Of a DNA stretch of 64,000 bases, positions 1 to 10,300 are shown one piece after another. The stretch lies in contig JAJVHU010000008.1 of NCBI GenBank assembly GCA_022072505.1, positions 1 through 64,000 of the forward strand, written 5' to 3'. How positions within the stretch are numbered: position 1 is the first letter of the stretch; each line of letters starts with the position of its first letter. The notes below the pieces were generated by a model. The model was given only the letters and a program-made list of their open reading frames with translations. It was not told the DNA's origin and searched no databases. The stretch is from Phycisphaerae bacterium (GTDB lineage: Bacteria; Planctomycetota; Phycisphaerae; UBA1845). The position numbers and the translations under genes were made by a program.

Positions 1-29
1 CTCTCTCCCGAAACCCTCTCTCCCGAAAC
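1..29. repeat. two tandem copies of a 15-bp-period repeat
   Basis: CTCTCTCCCGAAAC occurs at 1-14 and again at 16-29, so the period is 15 bases. The array may extend past the left window edge. No gene covers it. Function is unknown. Confidence 0.7.
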
Positions 30-99
30 ACGGAAGTCAACGCTTTCCTGTGAACGAATCCGCAAAGTCGTTCATCCTGATGCCACGGGCCGATGCCAC

Positions 100-435
100 G
101 GGCTGATGGAAGGCGGCGGTGTCGGGGGGAGGGGCGAATGCAGGGGAGGCCGGCGTCGAGCGAATGCGGTGGTTGATCGCGGGGTTGGGGCGTATGCTGA
201 TGCCTCGGGGGACCGCGCGGACGTGGGGGACTGCGCGGGCGTTCGGAAGCGCGGGCGAACGCGGTTGGGCGTCGCGGGCGAGAGGGGGGACTGCGCGGCA
301 TTCGGGGGTATTGTGCGGGCGTTCGGGGGGACTGCGCGGGCGTTCGGGGGACTGCGCGGCATTCGGGGGGTATTGTGCGGGCGTTCGGAAGCGCGGGCGA
401 ACGCGGTTGGGCGGCGCGGGCGAGAGGGGGAGTGC
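100..435. repeat. G-rich mosaic repeat leader upstream of the first amidohydrolase
   Basis: No credible gene is seen in 1-435. A 54-base unit at 235-288 recurs at 377-430 with one mismatch (offset 142). Between them a shorter unit beginning ACTGCGCGGCATTCGGGG occurs at 290 and 350, and a related ACTGCGCGGGCGTTCGGGGG at 331. The second 54-base copy ends in GAGAGGGGG, which also serves as the ribosome binding site of the gene starting at 436. The stretch is readable as protein only as low-complexity Gly/Arg/Ala sequence, which I take as an artefact of base composition. Confidence 0.7.
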
Positions 436-1839
436 ATGAAGGTGCGGGCGTGCGGAATCGAGCGAGCGGCGAGGGGGCTGCGGGGGGTGAGGCCGGGCGC
501 GCTGCTCGCAGGGCTTCTCGCGTCGGTCGCGCCACAGGGAGTTGCGTTGGCGTGTTCTGGCGCATTGCCGCAGGGGATGGGCGCCGGAGCGCGGGAGTTG
601 GGCGTTGCGGCCTTTGTCGGGGCGCGGGTGATCCCCGTTTCGGGGCCGGAGATACCGGTCGGGACGCTGGTGGTGCAGGGCGGGCGCATCCTGACGGTCG
701 GACCGGCGGAGTCCACGCGGATCCCCGAGGGCGCGTCGCGCATCGACGTCTCGGGCAAGGTCATCATGCCGGGACTGGTCTGCACGCACAGCCACATCGG
801 CGGCGTCGGCGGGGCGGACTCCAGCGCTGCGATGCAGCCGGAAATCCGCATCTACGACTCGATCAACGTTCGCGACTCGGGTTTCCGCCGCGCGGTGGCG
901 GGCGGGCTGACGACGCTCAACCTCATGCCGGGGTCGGGACACCTGCTGTCGGGGCAGACCGTGTACGTGAAGCTGCGCGGGGGCGACCGGATCGAGGACT
1001 GGTTCATTCTTGACGCGGAGGGGCGGCCGACGGGCGGCATCAAGATGGCCAACGGCACGAACTCGATGCGCGACAAGCCTTTCCCCGGCACGCGCGGGAA
1101 GTCGGCGGCGATCGTGCGCGAGATGTTCGTCAAGGCGCAGGAATACCGCGACCGGATCGCGGCGTCCGGCGACGATCTGTCGAAGCGTCCGGCGCGCGAT
1201 CTGGGACTGGAGATGCTGGTCGAGGCGATGCGCGGGACGAAGATCGTGCATCATCACACGCATCGCGCGGACGACATCATCACGGTGCTTCGGTTGTCGA
1301 AGGAGTTCGGGTTCCGGGTGGTGCTGCACCACGTCAGCGAGGCGTGGAAGGTGGCGGACGAGATCGCGGCGGCGGGGGCGCCGTGCTCCGCGATCCTGGT
1401 GGACAGTCCGGGCGGAAAGCTGGAGGCCCGGGATCTGATCTTTGAGACCGGGAGCGTGCTGGAGAAGGCGGGGGTCAAGCTCGCGTTTCACACGGATGAC
1501 TGGATCACGGACTCGCGGCTTTTTCTGCGGATGCCCGCGCTGGCGATGCAGGCGGGGCTTTCGCGCGAGGCGGCGCTGCGTTCGGTGACGCTTTCGGGCG
1601 CGGAGATGCTCGACCTCGGCGAGCGGATCGGGTCGCTGTCGCCGGGCAAGGACGCGGACTTCATCCTCCTCAGCGGCGACCCCTTCAGCGTCTACACCGA
1701 CGTGCTCGAGACCTGGGTCGAGGGGCGGAAGGTCTTTGACCGCTCCGATCCGGAGGACCGCCTGCACGCGGTCGGCGGATACGGCGCGGGGCGGGATCAG
1801 GCGCCGTATCTTTGCTGCGTGGAGGAGGCGGGAAAGTGA
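436..1839 (+). CDS. secreted amidohydrolase (imidazolonepropionase-like), metal ligands intact
   Basis: Amidohydrolase-superfamily TIM-barrel enzyme of 467 aa that hydrolyses an amide-type substrate not predictable here, probably in the periplasm. The ATG at 436 was chosen because GAGAGGGGG lies just upstream and the protein then opens with a signal peptide (LLAGLLASVAPQGVALA). In-frame codons upstream are low-complexity repeat. Metal-ligand motifs are complete: CTHSHIGG (HxH) after the GLV strand, VHHHTHR, VLHHVSE and AFHTDDW, whose Asp is the usual catalytic acid/base. The C-terminal composite domain has the usual GSLSPGKDADFILL sequence. The stop overlaps the start of the next gene, a degenerate relative of the same family, so the two are probably made together. 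Confidence 0.88.
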   Translation: MKVRACGIERAARGLRGVRPGALLAGLLASVAPQGVALACSGALPQGMGAGARELGVAAFVGARVIPVSGPEIPVGTLVVQGGRILTVGPAESTRIPEGASRIDVSGKVIMPGLVCTHSHIGGVGGADSSAAMQPEIRIYDSINVRDSGFRRAVAGGLTTLNLMPGSGHLLSGQTVYVKLRGGDRIEDWFILDAEGRPTGGIKMANGTNSMRDKPFPGTRGKSAAIVREMFVKAQEYRDRIAASGDDLSKRPARDLGLEMLVEAMRGTKIVHHHTHRADDIITVLRLSKEFGFRVVLHHVSEAWKVADEIAAAGAPCSAILVDSPGGKLEARDLIFETGSVLEKAGVKLAFHTDDWITDSRLFLRMPALAMQAGLSREAALRSVTLSGAEMLDLGERIGSLSPGKDADFILLSGDPFSVYTDVLETWVEGRKVFDRSDPEDRLHAVGGYGAGRDQAPYLCCVEEAGK

Positions 1840-3089
1840 ACGAGACAGGAATAAGGGCGGCGGCTCGAACGCGGAGGATCGCGGCGTGGACGGTCGTTGC
1901 CGCGCTGACCGTCCTGCCGGCGGCGGAAGCGCAGGTCGCCGTGCGCGGCCGGGTGGTGCATACGATGGCGGGTCCGCCGATCCCCGACGGCGTCGTCGTC
2001 ATCACCGACGGGAAGATCGCGGCGGTGGGTCGGGCGGCGGACGTGCGCGTGCCGGAAGGGCATCGCGTGCTTGATGCCGCCGTGGTGACGCCGGGGCTGA
2101 TCGACGCGCACGCGACCGCGGGGCTGACGGGCCTCCTCAACATCCCGCACGATCAGGACCAGCTCGATCGCTCCGAGCCGATGCAGCCGCAGCTTCGGGC
2201 GCTGGACGCCTACAACACGTTCGACGAGCTGGTCGCTTACGTGCGCAGCTTCGGGGTGACCACGCTGCACACCGGGCACGCGCCGGGCGAACTGATCCCG
2301 GGGCAGACGATGATCGTCAAGACCGCCGGGCGGACCGTCGAGGACGCGGTCGTCGTGCCGACGGCGTGCGTGGCGGTGTGCCTGTCCGCCGCGGCGCAGA
2401 AAGAGGAGCGCGGACAGTCGCCCGGAACGCGCGGGAAGATGATGTCGATGCTCCGCGCGGAGCTGGTGCGGGCGCAGGAGTATCTCGCCCGGCGTGAGAA
2501 GGTGAGCGAACTCGACAAACGCCCGACGCGCGACCTGAAGCTGGAGGTGCTGGCGGAGGTGCTGTCGGGCAAGCTGCCGCTGCTGGTGACGGCGCACCGC
2601 GCGCAGGACATCGCGGGGGCGCTGCGCCTGGCGAAGGAGTTCAAGCTGCGGATCATCCTGGACGGCGCGGCGGAGGCGTACGTGCTGCTGGACGAGATCC
2701 GGGCCGCGGGCGCGCCGGTCATCGTGCATCCGCTGATGCAGCGCGCCGTGGGCGAGGCGGAGAACCTCAGCTTCGAGACGCCCGCGAAGCTGCGCGACGC
2801 GGGCATTCCCTTTGCGTTCCAGAGCGGTTACGAGAGCTACGTGCCGAAGACGCGGGTCGTGCTGCTGGAGGCGGCGGTCGCCGCCGGCAACGGCCTGTCG
2901 TTCGAGGAGACGCTGGCGGGTCTGACGATCGAGGCGGCGCGGATGCTCGACATCGCGGACCGCGTCGGCTCGCTGGAACCGGGAAAGGACGGCGACGTCG
3001 CCCTCTTCGACGCCGACCCCTTCGAGTACACGACGCGCTGCATCGGCGTGGTCATCGAAGGCGCGATCGTCAGCGACGTGAAGCGATGA
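1836..3089 (+). CDS. amidohydrolase-like protein with degenerate active site
   Basis: 417-aa amidohydrolase-fold protein, paralogous to the gene before it. I place the start at the GTG at 1836, which overlaps the upstream TGA (GTGA) and has GGAGGAGGCGGG about 3 to 15 bases upstream. The protein then begins with a signal peptide ending AAEAQ. The fold is clear from GLIDAHATAG, the AHRAQDI strand and GSLEPGKDGDVALF near the C-terminus. The ligands are not conserved: HxH has become HAT, HH of the paralogue has become DG (ILDGAAEA), and HTDD has become QSGY. It is therefore probably not a metal-dependent hydrolase and may be a partner subunit of the intact enzyme. That role is inference. Confidence 0.85.
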   Translation: MNETGIRAAARTRRIAAWTVVAALTVLPAAEAQVAVRGRVVHTMAGPPIPDGVVVITDGKIAAVGRAADVRVPEGHRVLDAAVVTPGLIDAHATAGLTGLLNIPHDQDQLDRSEPMQPQLRALDAYNTFDELVAYVRSFGVTTLHTGHAPGELIPGQTMIVKTAGRTVEDAVVVPTACVAVCLSAAAQKEERGQSPGTRGKMMSMLRAELVRAQEYLARREKVSELDKRPTRDLKLEVLAEVLSGKLPLLVTAHRAQDIAGALRLAKEFKLRIILDGAAEAYVLLDEIRAAGAPVIVHPLMQRAVGEAENLSFETPAKLRDAGIPFAFQSGYESYVPKTRVVLLEAAVAAGNGLSFEETLAGLTIEAARMLDIADRVGSLEPGKDGDVALFDADPFEYTTRCIGVVIEGAIVSDVKR

Positions 3090-3156
3090 CGCCGGACGGG
3101 CGAGCCGGTGCGTCGCGGAGCCTCGCGGACCAGCGCCGGAAAGGAATCCGTCGAGA

Positions 3157-3585
3157 ATGAGAACGCGCGAGACGCTCAAGGTCGGCGACGCCGGGTCGTT
3201 CAGCAAGACAATCACCGAGCACGACGTGTTCGCGTTCGCCGACGCCTCGGGCGACTTCAACCCGCTGCACATCGACGAGGAATACGCCCGCCGCAGCGCC
3301 TTCGGACGCCGCATCGCGCACGGCATCCTCACCGCGGGCATCATCTCGACGGTGCTCGGCAGCGAAATCCCCGGACTGGGGACGATTTTCGTCCAACTGG
3401 AGATCCGCTTTCTCAAACCCGTCTTCATCGGCGACACGGTGACGGCGCGGGCCGTCGTGATGGAGATCATGAACCCGAAGCGCGTGCGCCTCCTCGTCTC
3501 CTGCACGAACCAGTCCGGCGAGGATGTGGCGATCGGCAACGCGGTCGTCGTCCCGCCGAAGGCGACCGTCGTGCAGACGGGCTGA
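3157..3585 (+). CDS. MaoC-like hydratase, (R)-specific enoyl-CoA hydratase type
   Basis: 142-aa single hot-dog-fold protein. The hydratase-2 signature is present: FADASGDFNPLHIDEEYA followed by FGRRIAHG, with the catalytic Asp and His in the DxNPLH segment. PhaJ-type enzymes hydrate trans-2-enoyl-CoA to (R)-3-hydroxyacyl-CoA, linking fatty-acid oxidation to polyester or fatty-acid synthesis. No PHA genes are visible nearby, so the true substrate is open. The length matches PhaJ. It lies 67 bases after the amidohydrolase pair on the same strand. Confidence 0.85.
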   Translation: MRTRETLKVGDAGSFSKTITEHDVFAFADASGDFNPLHIDEEYARRSAFGRRIAHGILTAGIISTVLGSEIPGLGTIFVQLEIRFLKPVFIGDTVTARAVVMEIMNPKRVRLLVSCTNQSGEDVAIGNAVVVPPKATVVQTG

Positions 3586-3593
3586 GGAAGCGC

Positions 3594-3635
3594 CGCGGCG
3601 CACGTCCCGGGCGTCATGCCGGAACGTGCGCCGCG
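3594..3635. terminator. bidirectional hairpin between convergent genes
   Basis: A perfect 12-bp inverted repeat, CGCGGCGCACGT at 3594-3605 and ACGTGCGCCGCG at 3624-3635, encloses an 18-base loop that itself contains CCGG twice. It sits between the MaoC gene and the oppositely oriented tricorn-like gene. There is no T-run on either side, so termination is inferred from position and stem strength. Confidence 0.6.
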
Positions 3636-3690
3636 TCATGCGTCGGTCGGCGGACGAGGCCGAACCTCGCGGGTCGGCCGCGCTTCGCGG

Positions 3691-6600
3691 TTACTTGTCC
3701 TCCTCGCGGATGCCCATCCCGCTGCGGTCCGGGTAGGCCGGTCGCGCGGGCTTGACATAAGGATTGCGCTGAAGCTCCTCGAGCATGTGCGCAATCGCCG
3801 CGTCGAGCTGCGGATCGCCGCCGTCCACCATCTTCGCCGGGTCGTCGATCACCTCGAGGTCCGGATCAACGCCGTGACCCTCGATGCCCCAGGTTCCGTC
3901 GCGCTCGTAAAAGGCGAAGGTCGGAGCGGTGATGTTCCCGCCGTCGATCAGTTGCGGATTGCCGGAGATGCCGACCAGCCCGCCCCACGTTCTCATGCCG
4001 ATCAGCTTGCCCAGCCCCGACTGCTTGAACAGCGCCGGGAACATGTCGCCGCCCGAACCGGCCAAGCCGTTGATGAGCATGCACTTCGGACCCTGGTGCG
4101 AGTCCGGAGGCCACGTCCAGTCATTTCCGTCGCGCCGCGCCCAGTAATTCGTCGCCGGCCGGTTGAGCAGCTCGATGAACCGCGTCGGGATCTGCCCGCC
4201 GCCGTTCCAGCGCTCGTCGATGATCAGCGCGGCCTTGTCGCGCTGGCCGTAGAATTGCCGGAAAAGGTCGTTCTGCCCGTCGATCCCGGTGTTGGGGACG
4301 TAAAGGTACCCGACGCGACCGTCGGTCTTGTCCGCGACGTATTGCCGGTTGCGTTCGATCCACGCCCGGTAGCGCAGATTCGTGTCGCTGGAAAGCAGCG
4401 TGACCACCGCTTCACGGGCGTCGTCGTCGATCACCGCCTTGTCGGAGACGGTGAGCGTCACCGTCTTGCCCGCCAGCCCCTGAAACGCCGCCCACGGATC
4501 CTTCGCGGCGTCGAGCGGGACGCCGTTGACGGCCAGCAGGAAGTCGCCCTCCCTGACGTTGACGCCGGGTTCGCTGAGCGGACCGCGGGCGTCCAGATCC
4601 CACGCCGCGCCCTCCAGAATACGGGCGATCCGGTAAACCGCACCCGCCTGCGGATCCGTGACCCGCTCGAAGTCGCACCCCAGCATTCCGACCGAGACGC
4701 TCGGACCCTGCTCGACGTCGCCGCCGCCGCGGGCGTACGCATGACCGACGTTCAACTCGGAGATCATCTCGCCGATGACGTAGGTCACGTCCTCTCGAGA
4801 CGTGCAGTCCTCCAGCATCTTCAGGTAGCGATCGCGGACTTCGCTCCAGTCCACGCCGTGCATGTGCGGGTCGTAGAAGAAGTCGCGCTGCACGCGCCAC
4901 GCCTCGATGAAGATCTGCCGCCACTCCTCGCGCGGCTCGACGTTCATCCGAAGACCGTCGAGCGGGACGGCCTTCTCCAGCTTCTGATCCGCCGCCGGTT
5001 CGACCACGTACATCTGGCGGCCGCCGGGTTTGACGACGAGGAGCTTCTTTCCGTCGGCGGACAGCCCGAAACCGGCGACGCCGTCCGCGATCGTCTTCTC
5101 CTTCCGGTCGTCCTTCTTCTCCGCGATCGCGTCGAGGATCTTCAGCAAGACCCCGCCGCCCGGACCGTCGTCCGCGCCGCGGGCCCGCGCCCGGCCGTAA
5201 ACGAGGTGACCCTTTTCCGACACCATCAAACCGAAAAACTGTCCGCGATCGACGGGCAAAAGGATCGCCCGGCGCTCGAAGCCCTCGATGTCGATCGTGA
5301 CGGGCTTCTTCTCCTCGCCCTTCTTCGCATCCTTGTCCTCCTTCGGCTCGTCCTTGCCGTCGTCGGCAGGCTTGTCGCCCGACTCCTGCGCGTCGCCGTC
5401 CGCGGCGTCGCCGGATCCTTCGGCGGGCTTGTCCGCGTCGGCGGGTTTGTCGCCTTCATCGGCGTCGTCGTCCTTCTTTTCCTCGCCGTCCTTTTTCTCC
5501 TCGCCTTCCTTCTTCTCGTCGTCGCCCTTCTCGCCTTCTTTCTTCGGCTCCTCCTCGTCGCTTTTCGCCAGATACGGCGACTTCACATCCTTGCGGAGCG
5601 GGACGAGGACGAGGCGGTCGGTGTCCGCGTAGATGAACGTCGTCCCGACGTCCTCGTACGTCGGGCGGGTGAACTCACGGTTGCTGGCGAAGTAGAGGTA
5701 GTCGCCCTTGCGATCGAAGGTCGGCGCGGAATCGTTGAACATCCCGCGGGTGACCTGGTGCGTCTCGCCCGTCGCCACGTGGTGCAGGAAGATCGCGCCG
5801 TTCGTATTCGTCTCCGTCCCGCGCGCCCACGTGATCCAGCCGCTGTCGTGCGACCAGCTCATGCCCGGAGCTCCCGTCCACGGATCCACGTCGAGCACCT
5901 TCGTCTCGCCCGTCTCGACGTGGTGCAGCCGCGAGACGCCGGCCTTGTCGTTCGTCACAATCCACTTCGAATCCGGCGACCAGCGCGGGTTGTAGTAGAA
6001 TGTCCGGCTGTCGCGCGTCAGTTGCCGCGTCTCCCCCTTGCCGTCCGCGCGCGTGACATGAAGCTCGTACTCCCCGGTCGCGTCGGAAAAGTACGCGATC
6101 CAGCGCCCGTCCGGACTCCAGCTCGGATCCCGCTCCGCCGCGCCGCTCGTTCGCGTCAGGCTGCGCGTCGATCCCTCCAGCGCCGGGGCGGTGAAAAGAT
6201 CCCCCCGCGCTTCGATCACGACCCGCTTGCCCGTCGCCGAGAGGTCCGACCCGCCCAGGTTGTCCAGCGGATCGACCGCCTTGGACCGGATCTTCGGACG
6301 ATCCCCCGGAATGACGACCTCGACGGTCCGAGTCTTTTCCGTCGCCAGATCGAGCAGCATCAGGTTCGACCCGTGCTGGAAGACGATCTCGCCCTTGCCG
6401 TCCGGCCCCGGTCCCATCGCGGGCCAGCGGCAGTCGAAAGTGTCGAGATTCGTGACTTGGCGGCGCTGTCCGTCGGACACGCGGTAGGCCCAGAGGTTGA
6501 GCTTGTGATTCTCTCCCGCGTCGCACAGGTAGTACACGGTGTCGCCGTGCCACATCGGCAGCGTGTCCGTGCCCTCCCAGTCCGTGATCCGCCGCGAGGA

Positions 6601-7230
6601 CCGGTCCTTCAGGTTGAACAACCAGAGGTCGGTCGCCATCCCCCCCCGGTAGCGCTTCCACGTCCGCATGTCGATCGAATGCGGTGTGTACGCCAGCCAC
6701 GTCCCGTCCGCGCTGATCGCGCCGTTTGCCCCGTAAGGCACGGGAACCTGCGCCGGCAGCCCGCCCGCCGGGGCGACCGTGAAAAGCTGCGTCTGCCGCG
6801 TCAGACCTCCCAGTCCGCTGGCGAAATAAAGAAGACGCCCCTCCGCGGTCCAGTCCGTCAGCAACTCCGCCGACGGGTGATGCGTGACGCGCGCCGCCAC
6901 GCCCCCCGTCACCGGCAGGACGTACAAGTCGGGATTCCCCTCGTAATTGCCGAGAAACGCAAGCTGCTTTCCGTCCGGGCTGAACCGCGGAAACGCCTCC
7001 TGACCCGGCGGGCTCGCCAGCGGCGTCGCAACGCCCCCGTCGCGCGGCACCAGCCAGATATCGTTGGCGTAAACGAACGCAACATGCGTCGCGCTCACGT
7101 CCGGATACCGCAGCATCCCTCCGTGAGGACGCGTGCCCTCCTGCGTCACCGACGACTGCGCCATCGCACAGCCGCACGGAAGAAACGGAAGCAGACCGGA
7201 GAGAATCAACGCCGACCGACGAGTACGCAT
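3691..7230 (-). CDS. tricorn-type protease, S41 family, exported
   Basis: 1179-aa serine protease of the tricorn/S41 type that processes oligopeptides. It starts at ATG 7230 behind GGAG and has a signal peptide cleaved near AMA/QS. Residues about 40-800 form TolB/WD-like beta-propellers (repeated FSPDGK, SWSPDGRWIAY, RWSPDSKWIV). These are interrupted at about 557-648 by a very acidic Lys/Glu/Asp repeat linker. The tricorn core C1 carries NVGHAYARGGG (catalytic His region, about 830), a PDZ domain at about 850-930, and the S41 domain with the nucleophile in LAGSGGD (about 1056) and GVDPDLEV near the C-terminus. The long charged linker is unusual for the family. It is convergent with the MaoC gene and downstream of the sortilin-like gene on the same strand. 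Confidence 0.92.
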   Translation of the reverse strand: MRTRRSALILSGLLPFLPCGCAMAQSSVTQEGTRPHGGMLRYPDVSATHVAFVYANDIWLVPRDGGVATPLASPPGQEAFPRFSPDGKQLAFLGNYEGNPDLYVLPVTGGVAARVTHHPSAELLTDWTAEGRLLYFASGLGGLTRQTQLFTVAPAGGLPAQVPVPYGANGAISADGTWLAYTPHSIDMRTWKRYRGGMATDLWLFNLKDRSSRRITDWEGTDTLPMWHGDTVYYLCDAGENHKLNLWAYRVSDGQRRQVTNLDTFDCRWPAMGPGPDGKGEIVFQHGSNLMLLDLATEKTRTVEVVIPGDRPKIRSKAVDPLDNLGGSDLSATGKRVVIEARGDLFTAPALEGSTRSLTRTSGAAERDPSWSPDGRWIAYFSDATGEYELHVTRADGKGETRQLTRDSRTFYYNPRWSPDSKWIVTNDKAGVSRLHHVETGETKVLDVDPWTGAPGMSWSHDSGWITWARGTETNTNGAIFLHHVATGETHQVTRGMFNDSAPTFDRKGDYLYFASNREFTRPTYEDVGTTFIYADTDRLVLVPLRKDVKSPYLAKSDEEEPKKEGEKGDDEKKEGEEKKDGEEKKDDDADEGDKPADADKPAEGSGDAADGDAQESGDKPADDGKDEPKEDKDAKKGEEKKPVTIDIEGFERRAILLPVDRGQFFGLMVSEKGHLVYGRARARGADDGPGGGVLLKILDAIAEKKDDRKEKTIADGVAGFGLSADGKKLLVVKPGGRQMYVVEPAADQKLEKAVPLDGLRMNVEPREEWRQIFIEAWRVQRDFFYDPHMHGVDWSEVRDRYLKMLEDCTSREDVTYVIGEMISELNVGHAYARGGGDVEQGPSVSVGMLGCDFERVTDPQAGAVYRIARILEGAAWDLDARGPLSEPGVNVREGDFLLAVNGVPLDAAKDPWAAFQGLAGKTVTLTVSDKAVIDDDAREAVVTLLSSDTNLRYRAWIERNRQYVADKTDGRVGYLYVPNTGIDGQNDLFRQFYGQRDKAALIIDERWNGGGQIPTRFIELLNRPATNYWARRDGNDWTWPPDSHQGPKCMLINGLAGSGGDMFPALFKQSGLGKLIGMRTWGGLVGISGNPQLIDGGNITAPTFAFYERDGTWGIEGHGVDPDLEVIDDPAKMVDGGDPQLDAAIAHMLEELQRNPYVKPARPAYPDRSGMGIREEDK

Positions 7231-7332
7231 ACCGAATCTCCTTAAAACTGGAAACCCGGTATATACCGCCCCCCCGCGCCGTCTTCACCCCCCTCACAGA
7301 CGTCCCGACAGGTTCTTGCGCTTCAGGGGCGA

Positions 7333-10300
7333 TCAGAGTTCCGGTCCGCGATCGTCGGCCTGCGTTCCGTCGGCGCCCTCAAGCTCCGCGAATTCATCTT
7401 CCGCTCCGGTTCCGCCGCGCTCCCACGGACGGTAATCCGGATACTCCGGGTCGGTCTGAACTTCGAGCCGCTCGGTCAGCGTCTTCCCGTCCACTTTCAG
7501 GGCGATCACGTAACTGCCCGACGGAACGAGCGACGCCCCTCCGCGAAAACGCCCCTGACCCGGCGGACCGCCGCCCGAAGGCGCTTCCGGCGGAGTCCGG
7601 CGCAAATCCCACGTCACCCGGTGCAGACCGGCCTCGCGCTTCGGCTCCAGCGCGCGGATCAACTCGCCGGAAAGATCCTGAATTTCGAGGCTGACGCGCT
7701 GCGCGGGTTCACGCAGCAGGTAGAAAATCTCCGCCTGATCGTTCGGATTCTCCCCGACAAAGCGGCGCGCGCCGGAGTCCCCGCGGCTGGGCTCCGGTCT
7801 CCAGTAAATCCGGTTGTTCGGCTTGAACAAGTGTGCGTCCGCCGTGATCGTCTTGCGCGTCATCTGCCGGATCGGCGTCACGTCGAGGATCCAGAGGCTG
7901 CGCCCGTGCGTCGCCGCGACGACTTCGCCGGCCGTCGGGTGGATTGCGAACTCATGCACCGCCACGGTCGGCAGGTTCGTGTTAAGCCTCGTCCAGCTTC
8001 CGCCGCGATCAACGCTGACGTACGCGCCGAACTCCGTCCCCAGATAAAGGATATCCTCGTTGACCACGTCCTCGCGGATGACGCGCGTCGATCCTGCTGA
8101 GGTCGGCAGGTTCCCCCGGATTGACGTCCACGACAGGCCTTCATCCTCCGACAGGAACACATAAGGCTCGTCATCGTCCGACCGGTGTCCGTCGAACGTG
8201 ACGTACACGCGACCGGCTTTGAATCGCGAAGTCTCAAGACTGCTGACCCACCGCGCTCCGGGCAGCAGCGTGTTCAGGTTCGTCCCGGCGGAGGTTGAAG
8301 ACGCCGCCTCCGACGTCATCGCTCCTTCGCTCGCCGCGCCTGATGCCGCCGCACTTATTTCTGGCGCCGTCGGCGAAAGCGTCGCGTTCGGCGCGGCGCT
8401 CGCCGGCGCGGCAGACGCTTGCGCCGCGGAACCCACGCCGGTTGGCGTCTGCACCGCCTTGCGCGTCGCCTCGAAGTCCATCTCGAACACGCCGCCCTCC
8501 GCCACGAACCGCCCGCTCATGCGCCCGCCCTTGACGTCCGCCTCGAAGTCGAACGACGCTCCGCCGCGCTGCGCCGCGAAGGTCAGCCTTCCGCCGGACG
8601 GATCAAACTTGATGTCCAGCATGTCGCTCTCGCCCATCTGCGACGCAACAACCCCTGACAGCGCCCCCGCCGCGTCGACCTTGAACGTCAGCGTGAACGC
8701 TCCGGCGCCCGCGGGCATCTGATCGCTGATCAACTGTCCCGACCACGTGCCAACCAGGGCCGCAGCCCCGGCGCCCGTGTCTTTTCCGGCTTCCGTCGGA
8801 ACCGCCGGCGCCTCTTGAGACGACGGTCCGTGCGAGACGGGAGGCGCGCCCGGCGGCGGATCGCCCGAACCGTCGCGCGGCGGAGGTCCGCCTCGCCCCG
8901 GCGCGCCGCCTTCCGTGCGTGTACGCTCGCCCGCTCGCTGTATCTCCTCCTGCGAGATCGCTCCGTCGCGGTCCGCGTCAAGACGCTCGAACATCCCCTG
9001 CATCCGCTCCGGAACCTCATCCTTCGTGATCTTTCCGTCGCCGTCGGCGTCCATCCGCTGGAGCATTGCGGCCAACCCGCCGCGACCCGGCGCACGTCCG
9101 CCCTCGCCCGGCGGGACTCCCTCCGCGCGCGGGGGTTCCGAAGGCGGCTGGGCGGGCGGCGACGGCGGCGAGCCGGGTTCATTCTGCCGCGCGGCAGGCG
9201 GGTTCTCCGCGATCTGCGCCGCGGCCTTGAGGATCGCTGACGCCGCGGACGACGCCGACTCCGCAACGCTGCGCGCCGTCGTCTCAAGGACCGAACGATC
9301 CGCCGCGCCCGCGGGCGCCTGTTCCTTCGGGAAGTCCGTCAGCGCCGTCCACTGATGCCCTCCGCGGGTCGTCACCCACAGCGCTCCGTCGTCCGTCCCG
9401 ACATACAACACGTCGGGATCGAACTTCGACTCGGCCAGCGTCGTCGCGCTGCCCTGATCCGTCCGCGTGATCTGCGGCGAAATGCGCTTCATCGCGTCGC
9501 CCTTCTTCAGCGACCGGAAGACGTAATTGCCCGCCGCATAAAGAATCTCGGAATTGTGATGTGAGAGGATCATCGGCGTCCTCCAGTTCCACCGGTAGCG
9601 CACGCCGCGATCCGCCGGCGGACGGATGAATCCGCGCTCGCCGGTGCGCAGGTTGATCCGCCCCATCCCGCCGTTCTGGCTCTCGAAGTACACCTGGTCG
9701 GCGTCCGTCGGATCGACGAGGCACACGAACCCGTCGCCGCCCCCGATGTTGATCCAGTCCTGGTTGATCGGTCCGCGCCCCGAGCGCGACCGGCTCGGTC
9801 CGCCCCAGCTTCCGTTGTCCTGCAGCCCGCCGTAAACCATGTAATCCCGGTTCGGGTCCGTCGCGACGTGGTAGAACTGACCGATCGCCGTGTTGTTCAG
9901 GTGGTCCCAGTGATCCTGCCGGTCGTGCGTGACGTAAATGCCGCCGTCGTTGCCGAGAATCTGATGCCGCCCGTCGCGCGGGTCGATCCACAACGCGTGA
10001 TGATCCGGATGCGCGCCGTTCCCGCCGTCCGCCGTGAACGTCGTCCCGCTGTCCTTCGACCGGTACAGCGAAATCCCCAGCACGTACACGTAATTGCTGT
10101 CGCTCGGGTCGACGCGGATCTCGCTGAAATACATCGGACGCGGGTTGACGCTGTTGATGCGCGTCCACGACTCCCCGCCGTCCGTCGAGCGGTACACGCC
10201 GCCGAACTCGTGTCCCTCCGGACCCTGCTGGTCGTGAACGTTCTCGCGCTGACCGCCGAGTCCCGAGCTGAACGGCGCCGTCGCCGAGGCGCTCTGCGGA

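Noticed and set aside
106-435. In-frame extension of the first amidohydrolase to an upstream ATG
   Set aside because: The extension is translated repeat (Gly/Arg/Ala) and would bury the signal peptide. ATG 436 has a good ribosome binding site.
3616-7245. Very long open frame on the plus strand opposite the tricorn-like gene
   Set aside because: It is a mirror of a high-GC coding sequence: Arg/Val/Leu-rich, no domain, no start signal, while the minus strand has clear propeller and S41 motifs.
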